DNA of 64,000 bases from Caldimonas manganoxidans ATCC BAA-369 (GTDB lineage Bacteria; Pseudomonadota; Gammaproteobacteria; Burkholderiales; Burkholderiaceae_C), in assembly GCF_000381125.1 (NCBI RefSeq), contig NZ_KB905929.1:1-64000 (forward strand), read 5' to 3'. Under the pieces are notes generated by a model that saw only the letters and a program-made list of their open reading frames with translations, made no database searches and was not told where the DNA came from. The position numbers and the translations under genes are program-made. This document shows, one piece after another, positions 41,493 to 50,264 of this stretch. Numbering within the stretch: position 1 is the first letter of the stretch; every line of letters starts with the position of its first letter.

Positions 41493-44400
41493 GTGATTTC
41501 CATGCATCGGGGAGGGCGCGAGTGCCTTCTCCGCGTCCTCATCGTGTCGTCGTCCGTCCTCGTTCCTGGGGCTTGTTCATCCACTGCGAAGGTGCCGGAT
41601 CGCGCCGCTTGCGCATCGGCGCAGACGCTGGCGGGGCTGTTTCTTTCGCGCTGCCGTGCCGATGGGCAGGCGCTGGCCTATGTGGGGCTCGATGAGCGAG
41701 GGGAGGTCGCTTGGACGCGCGCTCGTGGCGAATTGCTCGAGCGCGCCACGCACCTGGCTCACGGGTTGCGTGAGCGGGCCCCGGCGGGCGCGCGGGTGTT
41801 GCTGGCCTTCGAGGGCGGAGTCGAGGCGGTCGAGCTGTTCTGGGCCTGTGTGCTGGCTGCCCTGGTGCCCATCCCCGCGCCCGCGCCGGACCTGCGCCTG
41901 GGCGCGCGAGGCTGGGACCGTCTGCATCGCATCGCCGAAGATGCCGACGCCGCACTCGGCGTGTGTGGGGGGGGCGATCGGGGCGAGGCCCCCCCAGCCT
42001 TGGGGCCGATGGCATGGGTCACGCCACAAACCCTGTGGGATGCGCATGGGGCGGCCCCAGCGGGCATGGCCGATGGCGCAGGCGTGCAGCCCCAGGATGC
42101 GGCGTATTTGCAGTACACCTCGGGCTCCACGCAGGCCCCTCGGGGGGTGGTGATCACCCATGCCCAGGTGCTGGCGCATGGGCAGGCACTGGCCCATGTC
42201 GTGGGCCAGCGGGCGTCGCTGCCGGCACGCGCCTTGAGTTGGTTGCCTTGGTTTCATGACTATGGGCTCGTGATGGGCGTGATCGAGCCCTTGCTGCGCG
42301 ACAGCGTGTCGTATTTGATGCCGCGGCGGGTCTTCATGCGGCGACCGCTGCGTTGGCTGGAAGCCATTGCGCGTCATGGCATCTCCATCAGCGGGGCCCC
42401 GGATTTTGCCTATGCCGCTTGCGTGCGCGCCTTGTCTCGCGAGCCGGGGTGGAGCGCCGACTTGCGATGTTGGCGACTGGCCAGCTGTGGCGCCGAGCCG
42501 GTGCGGGCGCCGACGCTGGCGGCTTTCGAAGCGGCTTTCGGGCCTTTCGGATTCGACCCTGCCGCCTTCGCGCCGGCCTACGGCTTGGCCGAGGCGGTGC
42601 TGACGGTCAGCCTGTCGCCGCAGGTCCGTGCGCCACGGCGTCTGGTGCTGTCGGCCGCCGCCCTCGAGCAGGGGCGGGTCCAACCGGTCGCCCCCGATAC
42701 CCCTGACGCGCGCACCTTGGTGTCTTGTGGGCCGGTCTTGCCGGGGCTGATGCTGCAGGTCGTGGACCCGGCGGCAGCGCATGCGCTGGGCGAGGCACAG
42801 GTCGGCGAGATCTGGGTGCGTGGCCCCAGTGTCGCGCAACGCTATTGGCAGGGCGCGGCCGATGAGGTGTTCTCGGCACGGTTGCGGGGGGAAGGCGAGG
42901 CTTGGCTGCGCACCGGCGATCTGGGCTTCGTCTACGAAGGGGAGCTGTACATCACCGGCCGGCTCAAAGACCTCATCATCGTCGGCGGGCGCAATCTCTA
43001 TCCCCAGGACATCGAGGCCGAAGCGCTGGGGGCCCACCCGGCGCTGGCCGAGGGGACGGCGCTGGCTTTTGGCGTCGAGGCCGCCGCAGGCGAGGCGGTG
43101 GTGGTCTTGGCCGAAGCCCGCGGCCGCATGGCCCTCACCGAGGCAAGGGCGATCGCGCAAGCCGTTCGATCCGCCGTGTCGGCCGCCTTCGAGGTCGAGG
43201 TGGCCGAGGTGTTGGTGCTGCGCGCAGGCAGTTTGCCGCGCACCGCCAGCGGCAAACCCCAACGGGCACTGGCTCGGGAACGCTACCGGCAGGATGGCTG
43301 GCGGGCGCAGGCCTGGCCACTTGGCCCCGAGGTCGCGGCCGCAGCGCCCCAGGGGGTGCATCCTGCCGTTGCGGCCGCCTGGGACGCGGTCCTGGGGGCC
43401 GGACGGGCGGCCGACCCGCAGGCCCATTTTTTCGAGCAGGGCGGCGACTCCCTGACGGCAACGCAGCTCGTGTCGCGGCTGCGGGCTCTCAGCGGGGTCG
43501 AGCTGTCGGTTCGTCAGCTGTTCGAGTCGCCCACGCCGGCCGGTTTGAGCCGGTGCTTGGAACAGGCCGCGACGGGGGCCCCGGCCTTGGCGCCCACGCC
43601 GTTGCCTGTGGCTGTCGAACCGGTGCTGTCCTTTGCCCAGGAACGCATGTGGTTCATGCAACAGCTGGCACCGGCCAGCACGGCCTACCACATGCCGCTG
43701 GCCTTGCGCTTGCTCGGCCGACTCGATGCCCAGGCCTTGCAAGCCGCGGTCGACGAACTGGTGCGGCGACATGACATCCTGCGCACCGTGTTCGTGCTGG
43801 AGGGGCAGACCGTGCGTCCCCGGGTGCGGGCCGAAGCGCCCATCGCCATCGAGACCGTGCAGCCGCCGGGGCAGGTGCGGGGGGCGGACGATCCCGCCGT
43901 CCATGCCTTGCTGGCACGGCTGTCGCAACAGCCCTTCGATCTCGCTGGAGGGCCGCTGATGCGCCTGTACCTGCTGCCTTTGGGCAGCGACGAGCACGTG
44001 TTCCTGATCGTGCAACACCATCTGATCGGGGATCAGTGGTCCTTTGCCGTGTTGGCTCGGGAGCTGGCGGCCGCGTATGCCCGCCACCACGGTGGCAAGC
44101 CGGGCCCTGCGCCGAACGCCCCGTCATGGCAGTACGCTGATTTCGCGGCTTGGCATCGTCAGTGGTATGCGGGATGCCGTCATGCCCAAGAGCTGGCGTA
44201 TTGGCGCGAGCAGCTGGCCGACTTGGAGCCCTTGGAGCTGCCGGCCGACCATCCCCGCCCGCCTCAGCCGGGCTACCAAGGTTCGCGCGTGCGTTTGCCC
44301 TTGACGGCGGACGTGCTGCACCGGCTGACGGCCCTGGGGGCAAGCCATCGGGCGAGCCTGGCCATGGTGATGATGGCCGCCTTCAAGATTTTGCTGTACC

Positions 44401-47400
44401 GGCACAGCGGACAGACCGATCTGGCCCTCGGCATGCCCATCGCAAACCGCCACCACTTGGCCACCGAAGACCTGCTGGGCACCTTCGTCAACACCCTGGT
44501 GCTGCGCAACCGGCTCGACCCTTGCGCGAGCTTCGAGACCTTTTTGGCACAGGTGCGTCACACCGCCTTGGAAGCCTATGCTCACCAGGACATGCCTTTC
44601 GAGCTGTTGGTGCGCGAATTGGGGGTGGGGCGTGACAGCAGCCGCTCCCCGCTCTTTCAAGTGCTCTTCAACATGGTCAACGTTCCGCTGGGCGAGATCG
44701 AATTTCCCGGGCTGCGCTGGTCACGGCTGGATTTCGACCGCCAGGCGGCCCAGTTCGATGTGGCCGTCATCGTCGATGCGGAGCTGGATCGCTCGGTCAT
44801 CTTCGAGTACGCGCTCGATTTGTTCGAGCCGTCCACCGTGCAGCGCTGGGCGCGTCACTATCTTGCCTTGCTCGAGGCCGTCGTGAGCATGCCGACGCGG
44901 CCCATTGCCGAGCTGCCCATGCTCGCGCCGCAGGAGCTGGAGACCTTGCGCGCCTGGGCCGCAGGGCCGGTGCGGCCCTTGCCTGCGGGCGACGTGTGGT
45001 CTTGGCTGGCACCGGCCTTCGAGCGGCAGGCCACCCAGCCGGCGGTGGAAAGCGCCGATGGCGTGCTGACCTATGAGCAACTGGGGCGGCGCAGCCTGGC
45101 CTTGGCGCGCGCCTTGCGCCAGCGTGGCATCGGCACGGGGCAGCGCGTCGGGTTGAGCTTGCGCCGGCACCCCGACCTGTTGGTGGCTCAATTGGGCGTG
45201 CTGCGCTCGGGGGCGGCTTACGTGCCCTTGGACCCGACCTATCCCAGCGCCCGCCTGGCCGACATGGCCGAGGACGCCGCCTTGGCCTTGCTGATTGCCG
45301 AGACCGCGCCATCCTGGGCCGCGGGGGTGGCCACGGCCACTGTGGCCGCCTTGGTGGAGCAGGGGCAGGCACTGCCTGAGGACGACGCCGTCTGGTCCAT
45401 CGCGGCGCAGGACCCGGCCTACGTGATCTACACCTCGGGATCGACCGGGCGCCCCAAGGGGGTGGTCGTGCCGCACGGCGCGGTGGTGAACTTTCTGGCC
45501 AGCATGGCCTGTGAGCCGGGCATGGCGCCGGGCCAGCGGTGGCTGGCCGTGACCACGTTGAGCTTCGACATCGCCGTGCTGGAAACCTTGCTGCCCCTGG
45601 GCTGCGGTGCATGCATCGTGCTGGCCACGGACGAGCAAGCTCGCAGCGGCAGCGCGCTCAGGCACTGGCTTGAAAGCGGCCGCATCACCGGCATGCAGGC
45701 CACGCCGTCGCGCTGGCAATCGGTGCTGGAGGCCGGCTGGCATGGCCCTGCCGGCGGCTTGAAGGCCCTGGTGGGCGGTGAGCCCCTGCCGCAAGAGCTG
45801 GCCGCGCGATTGCTCGCGGCGGGGGCCGAAGTCTGGAACCTGTATGGCCCCACCGAGACCACCGTGTGGTCCACCTGTGCGCGCATCGTCTCCGCATGTC
45901 CTGAACAGCTGACGATCGGACGCCCCATCGCCAACACCGTGGCCTGGGTGCTGGATGCGCAGCGCCAGCCGTGCCCGCAGGGCGTGGCCGGTGAGCTGTA
46001 TCTCGGGGGGGCAGGCTTGGCTCTGGGCTATTGGCGCCGCCCGGAACTGACGTCCGAGCGCTTCATCCAGTGGCGCATGGGCCCTGGAGAGCCGCCGCAG
46101 CGCCTCTATCGTACCGGCGACCGGGTGCGCTGGCGCGCCGACGGCCAGCTCGAGCACTTGGGCCGATGGGATGATCAGATCAAGCTGCGTGGCCACCGCA
46201 TCGAGCCGGCCGAGATCGAGGCCGTGCTGACCGCGCACGAGCAGGTGCACCGGGCTGTCGTGATCCGCCGTGAAGACCGTCCGGGTGATGTTCGGCTGGT
46301 GGCCTATGTCCAGGCCGATGTGCCGGCCGCCGCCCACGACGATTTGCGCCATGCCTTGCGCGAGCGGTTGCGCGCCCGCCTGCCCGACTACATGCAGCCG
46401 CAGCACCTCGTCTTCATCGACCGCCTGCCGGTGTTGCCCAATGGCAAACTCGATCGTCGTCGCCTGCCAGCCCCGGCCGAGCCGACGGCATCCGATCGGT
46501 GGGTGCCTCCTCGCCATGCGGCCGAACAGGCCTTGTGGGACATTTGGGCCGACGTGCTTGGACACCGCCGCTTCGGCGTGCACGAAGACTTTTTCGACCT
46601 GGGTGGGCATTCCTTGTTGGCCGTTCGATTGGTCCAACGCATCGAGGCTCGGCTGCGCGTGCCCTGCAGCCTGGCTCAGGTGTTCGAGCATCCCACCGTG
46701 GCCACCCTGTGCGAGGCGTTGGACAGCGGGTGCCGGCTGCACGAAGCCACGATGGTGTGCTTGCAAGCGCAGGGCACGCAGCCACCGTTGCACTGTGTGT
46801 GCGGTGTGCACATTTATCAGCCGCTGGCCGACGCCTTGGCTCCGCAGATGCCTGTGTATGGCTTGTTCGTTCCTGCCGAGCTCGGATTCCTCGATGCGCA
46901 CGGGCATCCCTGTCATGGCGGCCTCACCGTCGAGCGTCTGGCGGCCGACTACCTGTGTTTGTTGCGCGAACGGCAGCGCAGCGGACCGTATCGCTTGGCC
47001 GGGCTGTCCTTCGGCGGACTGTTGGCCCTCGAGATGGCCAGGCAACTGCGCATGGCCGGTGAAGTGGTGGACTGTGTGCTGATGTTCGATACGGCCCGCC
47101 CCCTGCGCCTCGTGCCGGAGGGTTTGCAATGGCTGCGTCGTCAGGGCCATCGGTTGGCGCGGGGCCGCCTGCCGCTGGCCGCACGCCTGGGGCGCGGGCG
47201 CGTGACGGTGGCCCCCCCGCAGGCCGCTGGAGGCGAGGGGCCCGACGCCGAGCTGCTTCGCGCCCGTGAACGCCTGTATCAGCGAGCCCGCCGCGCTTAC
47301 CAGCCGCGGCCTTACGACGGCTTGGTGATGCTCGTGCGTGCGCTCGAGACCGAAGCGCTCACGCCCGATATGGGATGGCAAGACGTGCTCAGCCGGCTCG

Positions 47401-47510
47401 TGGTGCGCGAAGTGCCCGGCGACCATTTGAGCATCTTGCGCGCTCCCCAGGTGCAGCAGCTGGCGGCCCATGTCCGGGAGCTGCTTGCGCAATTGGCGCC
47501 TGCGGCCTGA
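41493..47510 (+). CDS. FAAL-NRPS lipopeptide synthetase, single module
   Basis: A 2,005-residue assembly line. Domains: fatty acyl-AMP ligase about 45-610 (YLQYTSGSTQAPRG, SWLPWFHDYGLVMG, GEIWVRGPSVAQRYW); acyl carrier with Ser in GGDSLTATQL near 650; condensation domain from LSFAQERMWFMQQL near 711 with HHLIGDQWS near 841; adenylation domain with YTSGSTGRPKG near 1312 and YGPTETT near 1450; peptidyl carrier with LGGHSLLAV near 1702; thioesterase with GLSFGG near 1834 and His in GDHLSIL near 1974. Expected product: a fatty acid joined to one amino acid and released. Binding-pocket residues read D-I-L-Q-L-G-L-V-W, close to the glycine code. The start is uncertain: the first 33 residues mimic a lipoprotein signal but are probably not translated; GTG at 41592 is an alternative. 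Foreign to the flagellar context. Confidence 0.92.
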   Translation: MISMHRGGRECLLRVLIVSSSVLVPGACSSTAKVPDRAACASAQTLAGLFLSRCRADGQALAYVGLDERGEVAWTRARGELLERATHLAHGLRERAPAGARVLLAFEGGVEAVELFWACVLAALVPIPAPAPDLRLGARGWDRLHRIAEDADAALGVCGGGDRGEAPPALGPMAWVTPQTLWDAHGAAPAGMADGAGVQPQDAAYLQYTSGSTQAPRGVVITHAQVLAHGQALAHVVGQRASLPARALSWLPWFHDYGLVMGVIEPLLRDSVSYLMPRRVFMRRPLRWLEAIARHGISISGAPDFAYAACVRALSREPGWSADLRCWRLASCGAEPVRAPTLAAFEAAFGPFGFDPAAFAPAYGLAEAVLTVSLSPQVRAPRRLVLSAAALEQGRVQPVAPDTPDARTLVSCGPVLPGLMLQVVDPAAAHALGEAQVGEIWVRGPSVAQRYWQGAADEVFSARLRGEGEAWLRTGDLGFVYEGELYITGRLKDLIIVGGRNLYPQDIEAEALGAHPALAEGTALAFGVEAAAGEAVVVLAEARGRMALTEARAIAQAVRSAVSAAFEVEVAEVLVLRAGSLPRTASGKPQRALARERYRQDGWRAQAWPLGPEVAAAAPQGVHPAVAAAWDAVLGAGRAADPQAHFFEQGGDSLTATQLVSRLRALSGVELSVRQLFESPTPAGLSRCLEQAATGAPALAPTPLPVAVEPVLSFAQERMWFMQQLAPASTAYHMPLALRLLGRLDAQALQAAVDELVRRHDILRTVFVLEGQTVRPRVRAEAPIAIETVQPPGQVRGADDPAVHALLARLSQQPFDLAGGPLMRLYLLPLGSDEHVFLIVQHHLIGDQWSFAVLARELAAAYARHHGGKPGPAPNAPSWQYADFAAWHRQWYAGCRHAQELAYWREQLADLEPLELPADHPRPPQPGYQGSRVRLPLTADVLHRLTALGASHRASLAMVMMAAFKILLYRHSGQTDLALGMPIANRHHLATEDLLGTFVNTLVLRNRLDPCASFETFLAQVRHTALEAYAHQDMPFELLVRELGVGRDSSRSPLFQVLFNMVNVPLGEIEFPGLRWSRLDFDRQAAQFDVAVIVDAELDRSVIFEYALDLFEPSTVQRWARHYLALLEAVVSMPTRPIAELPMLAPQELETLRAWAAGPVRPLPAGDVWSWLAPAFERQATQPAVESADGVLTYEQLGRRSLALARALRQRGIGTGQRVGLSLRRHPDLLVAQLGVLRSGAAYVPLDPTYPSARLADMAEDAALALLIAETAPSWAAGVATATVAALVEQGQALPEDDAVWSIAAQDPAYVIYTSGSTGRPKGVVVPHGAVVNFLASMACEPGMAPGQRWLAVTTLSFDIAVLETLLPLGCGACIVLATDEQARSGSALRHWLESGRITGMQATPSRWQSVLEAGWHGPAGGLKALVGGEPLPQELAARLLAAGAEVWNLYGPTETTVWSTCARIVSACPEQLTIGRPIANTVAWVLDAQRQPCPQGVAGELYLGGAGLALGYWRRPELTSERFIQWRMGPGEPPQRLYRTGDRVRWRADGQLEHLGRWDDQIKLRGHRIEPAEIEAVLTAHEQVHRAVVIRREDRPGDVRLVAYVQADVPAAAHDDLRHALRERLRARLPDYMQPQHLVFIDRLPVLPNGKLDRRRLPAPAEPTASDRWVPPRHAAEQALWDIWADVLGHRRFGVHEDFFDLGGHSLLAVRLVQRIEARLRVPCSLAQVFEHPTVATLCEALDSGCRLHEATMVCLQAQGTQPPLHCVCGVHIYQPLADALAPQMPVYGLFVPAELGFLDAHGHPCHGGLTVERLAADYLCLLRERQRSGPYRLAGLSFGGLLALEMARQLRMAGEVVDCVLMFDTARPLRLVPEGLQWLRRQGHRLARGRLPLAARLGRGRVTVAPPQAAGGEGPDAELLRARERLYQRARRAYQPRPYDGLVMLVRALETEALTPDMGWQDVLSRLVVREVPGDHLSILRAPQVQQLAAHVRELLAQLAPAA

Positions 47511-47556
47511 GGCCGGGCGCGGCCGCGCCTGGCGGCTTCAACAGGGGGCTCGAGGC

Positions 47557-47973
47557 TCAGACCCGCAGCGATCCGCGTGTGGCGGTGCCGAAGGCGCGCC
47601 CTGGCACGGCCCGGTAGACGGGCTGCGGCTCGGTGGGAATCAGCACGTCCATGGCGCGATCGAGCGCGGCCGTGGCGCGCGACAGGCTCTCACGCTGGGC
47701 CGCCACGGCGCCGGTGGCCCGCACCAGACGCTGGCGCAACGCACGGGGCACCTGAGCGCCGTGGCGGGCCGCTAGGCTGAAACGTGTCACCGCCTCGGTC
47801 AAGGCGCGATGCAGTTCGCCGGCGCAGCGTTCCAGCGCCGTGGCATCGCGTGACAGCAGCGCATCGCCCAGGGCCTGCAATCGCGTCTCCACCTCGGCGA
47901 TGGCGGGTTCCAGGTCGCAAGCAGCGGTGGCCGCCAGGGCGGCCGTGGTCGGGGGCAGGGCGTGTGCAGACAT
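47557..47973 (-). CDS. flgN: FlgN-like export chaperone
   Basis: A 138-residue helical protein, directly after flgM as in many flagellar clusters. FlgN carries FlgK and FlgL to the export gate. The pattern is weakly conserved: an N-terminal helix (LEPAIAEVETRLQALGDALLSRDATALERCAGELHRAL), then a helix around LRQRLVRATGAVAAQRESL. The ATG at 47973 is taken as the start; an in-frame ATG 69 bases further overlaps flgM. Assignment rests mainly on position, size and helical nature. It converges with the synthetase gene. Confidence 0.8.
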   Translation of the reverse strand: MSAHALPPTTAALAATAACDLEPAIAEVETRLQALGDALLSRDATALERCAGELHRALTEAVTRFSLAARHGAQVPRALRQRLVRATGAVAAQRESLSRATAALDRAMDVLIPTEPQPVYRAVPGRAFGTATRGSLRV

Positions 47974-48041
47974 CGGTGGCTCGGTCCGGAGGAGAAGGTC
48001 TGGATCAGAGAGGAGCCGGGGCAACTGGCCCCGGGCAGGCA

Positions 48042-48347
48042 TCAGCGATTCATGCGTTGAAGCAGCTCCTGCGCGTTGGCGATCAATTTGTCGGCAATCG
48101 CCTCGGCATTGGGCTTGAAGGTGCCGTCGGCAATGGCTTGGCGGATGGCGGCCACCTTTTCGGCATCGAATTCGGGCGTGCTGGCCATGAGACTGGCCGC
48201 GGTGCTGGACAGCTTCACGGTGGCGCTTTCGCTGGGGGTGGAGGCTGCGGTGGCGGTGCCAGCGGCAGCCGGACGTGCCTCACCTGCGGCCAGGCGGCTT
48301 TGGCCTGCTGCAAGGGCAGCGGAATCCGTGGTGTGAACGATCTTCAT
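48042..48347 (-). CDS. flgM: Anti-sigma-28 factor FlgM
   Basis: A 101-residue protein with a disordered Ala/Ser/Thr-rich first half and a C-terminal sigma-binding region (VKLSSTAASLMASTPEFDAEKVAAIRQAIADGTFKPNAEAIADKLI), the standard FlgM pattern. It binds FliA until it is exported through the completed hook-basal body. It has its own sigma-28 promoter in the flgA-flgM gap. Confidence 0.96.
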   Translation of the reverse strand: MKIVHTTDSAALAAGQSRLAAGEARPAAAGTATAASTPSESATVKLSSTAASLMASTPEFDAEKVAAIRQAIADGTFKPNAEAIADKLIANAQELLQRMNR

Positions 48348-48386
48348 GACCTGCTCCTGGACCGAGTCCGGTCCGACATGATCGCT

Positions 48387-48413
48387 GTATCGACCGCTCG
48401 ATGGCGAACTTGA
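48387..48413 (-). promoter_or_regulatory. Sigma-28 promoter of flgM-flgN
   Basis: On the minus strand: TCAA, 15 bases, GTCGATAC. Transcription would start about 33 bases before flgM. This gives the classical FliA-dependent feedback on its own inhibitor. Confidence 0.75.
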
Positions 48414-48441
48414 GCCCCGATCTCGAAATTTTTACATTTGG

Positions 48442-49197
48442 TCACAAATTCACCTCCAGCACGCCCTCGGCGCTGGCCACGCCGGTGACGATGCGGCCGT
48501 TGTCCGTTCGCACGCGGGCTAGGCGACCGGCCAGTCCGGGCGTCAGCGCTCGTCCCTGGCTGCTGACGGCAAAACCTTGGCCTCGAGCGATGATGCGCAC
48601 CGTATCGCCGCTGGCAAACCACTGTATCGGCCGCAGATGACTGTCTCTCAAGACCTGGCCGGCTGCCAGAGGCCGGGCCAGTACCCGGTCGGTCAGTGCG
48701 GATGCATCGCTGAGCGCTGGTGAAGGCTCGGCCGCCCAGTCGGCTTCGACGGTGCGCAACAGCGATGCTTGCAGCCGCGTGCCTGCTGGCAGCGCGCTGA
48801 CGGCCACGACGGCCGGACCGAACACACGCACCGTCACCGGCAGGAACACGTTCCAGCGTGTGGGTCCTTCGACGCAGCGCACCCCGACGCGGGTGCGGCC
48901 CCATGGCCGCGCACCGGCCGGCAGATAGGGCTCCATGCGTGAGCACGGCGCCAGTCTCACCCGGGCATCGAGCGCACCGACCTCCACCTCGATGCGGGTG
49001 GGGCGGGCTGCGGGCGCGCCCGCGGCACTCGACAGTTGCTGATGATGAGCCTGGGCCAGCGAACGCAGCTGCGTGGGCAGATCGATGTCCAAGGGGTTTG
49101 CGGCAGCGGGCATGCCCACGCAGGCAGCCCACACGAGCCAGCATCCGAGCGTCGGTCGGTGCAGGAGGCGGTGGTAGGGCGTGCAGACGGGGTTCAT
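48442..49197 (-). CDS. flgA: P-ring assembly chaperone FlgA
   Basis: A 251-residue periplasmic protein with a signal peptide (HRLLHRPTLGCWLVWAACVGMPAAA, cut before NPLD) and a C-terminal SAF domain (LARPLAAGQVLRDSHLRPIQWFASGDTVRIIARGQGFAVSSQG). FlgA helps FlgI polymerise into the P ring. The ATG at 49197 precedes the signal peptide; a longer reading frame to 49401 would overlap the flgB control region. It is divergent from flgB. Confidence 0.95.
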   Translation of the reverse strand: MNPVCTPYHRLLHRPTLGCWLVWAACVGMPAAANPLDIDLPTQLRSLAQAHHQQLSSAAGAPAARPTRIEVEVGALDARVRLAPCSRMEPYLPAGARPWGRTRVGVRCVEGPTRWNVFLPVTVRVFGPAVVAVSALPAGTRLQASLLRTVEADWAAEPSPALSDASALTDRVLARPLAAGQVLRDSHLRPIQWFASGDTVRIIARGQGFAVSSQGRALTPGLAGRLARVRTDNGRIVTGVASAEGVLEVNL

Positions 49198-49399
49198 GGC
49201 GTTTGGCACTTCGACCCAGCGCACTTTAGTGCCGCGCCTGTGGCCTGCGGGGCGGGAAATGGACAGGTTTTGTGCGGCTATTTCCACTAATGTTCGGCGG
49301 CTTGGCGCAGAACAATGGCCCTCAATCTGCCGGCCCTGCATCCCCTTGGGGCTGCCGAGCCGGACGCCGCGCCCCGCATGGGCGCACGGGAATGGCGCC
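49198..49399. other. flgA/flgB divergent promoter region
   Basis: A 202-base gap between divergent flgA (minus) and flgB (plus), where enteric relatives carry FlhDC-dependent promoters for both. A/T-richer sequence is visible near 49255-49300. No sigma-28 site and no operator could be read with confidence. Confidence 0.45.
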
Positions 49400-49813
49400 A
49401 TGTTGGACCGTCTGACTCAATCGCTGAACTTCCAGTCCGAGGCCTTGGTGCTGCGGGCCGAGCGCCAACGCATCATCGCCAGCAATATCGCCAATGCCGA
49501 CACCCCCGGCTATGTGGCGCGCGACATGGACTTTGCCGCGGCGCTCCAACAAGCCACCGCCGGGCGCAGCAATGCAGCCGCAGGCCCAGTGATGCTCACC
49601 AGCCATGCCGCACACATCGCTGCGGCGCCCCCCGCTCGCACGCCCACCACGTTGCTGTACGCACGGCCTGCGCAAACCAACCTGGACAGCAACACCGTGG
49701 ACATGGATCGCGAGCGAGCGGCCTTTGCCGACAACGCCGTGCGCTACGAAGCCACGCTGCGCTTCATCAATGGCAGTGTGCGCACCCTGCTCAGTGCCAT
49801 CACCGGACAGTGA
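49400..49813 (+). CDS. flgB: Flagellar proximal rod protein FlgB
   Basis: A 137-residue rod protein with the shared rod/hook N-terminal motif ([22 protein letters not shown]) and C-terminal helix ([23 protein letters not shown]). The first gene of the long plus-strand flg operon. The ATG at 49400 matches the family start (MLDRLTQSL). Confidence 0.96.
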   Translation: MLDRLTQSLNFQSEALVLRAERQRIIASNIANADTPGYVARDMDFAAALQQATAGRSNAAAGPVMLTSHAAHIAAAPPARTPTTLLYARPAQTNLDSNTVDMDRERAAFADNAVRYEATLRFINGSVRTLLSAITGQ

Positions 49814-49823
49814 GGAGCGACGC

Positions 49824-50240
49824 ATGTCGATGTTCAACATCTTCAACATCTCGGGCAGCGCAGTCAGCGCTCAGTCGCAACGGCTGAACACGGTGGCCAG
49901 CAACCTGGCCAATGCAGACACCGTGGCCGGCCCCGACGGTCAGGCTTACAAGGCGCGCCAAGTGGTCTTCCAGACCGTGCTGATGGGCGCCCACTCCGGC
50001 GACGTTTCGGCCGCCGGCGTGAAAGTCGCCAAGGTCGTCGAAGATGCCACCCCTGGGCGCCGCGTACACGACCCGTCTCATCCGCAGGCCGATGCCGAAG
50101 GCTATGTCACTTACAGCAATGTCAACGTCGTGGAGGAAATGGTCAACATGATCTCCGCGTCGCGCTCCTATCAAAACAATGTCGAGGTCATGAACACGGC
50201 CAAGAGCCTGCTGCTCAAGACCTTGCAAATGGGCCAGTGA
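49824..50240 (+). CDS. flgC: Flagellar proximal rod protein FlgC
   Basis: A 138-residue rod protein with [20 protein letters not shown] at the N-terminus and the C-terminal [33 protein letters not shown] helix that packs the rod tube. A TGAGGAG site precedes the ATG, 10 bases after flgB. Confidence 0.96.
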   Translation: MSMFNIFNISGSAVSAQSQRLNTVASNLANADTVAGPDGQAYKARQVVFQTVLMGAHSGDVSAAGVKVAKVVEDATPGRRVHDPSHPQADAEGYVTYSNVNVVEEMVNMISASRSYQNNVEVMNTAKSLLLKTLQMGQ

Positions 50241-50264
50241 GTCCGCACCCCCTGAAGGCAAACC

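Noticed and set aside
41459-41695. A 78-codon frame with GGAGG just before its ATG, ahead of the synthetase
   Set aside because: The ribosome site is too close to the ATG, the frame overlaps the synthetase, and the product is Arg/Gly-rich without any motif.
44721-47492. A 923-codon minus-strand frame opposite the synthetase, and similar long frames at 12261-14099, 34660-36270, 36558-38417 and 41577-44090
   Set aside because: These are antisense shadows caused by third-position G+C bias. None has recognisable domains or a plausible ribosome site, while the opposite strand encodes well-known proteins.
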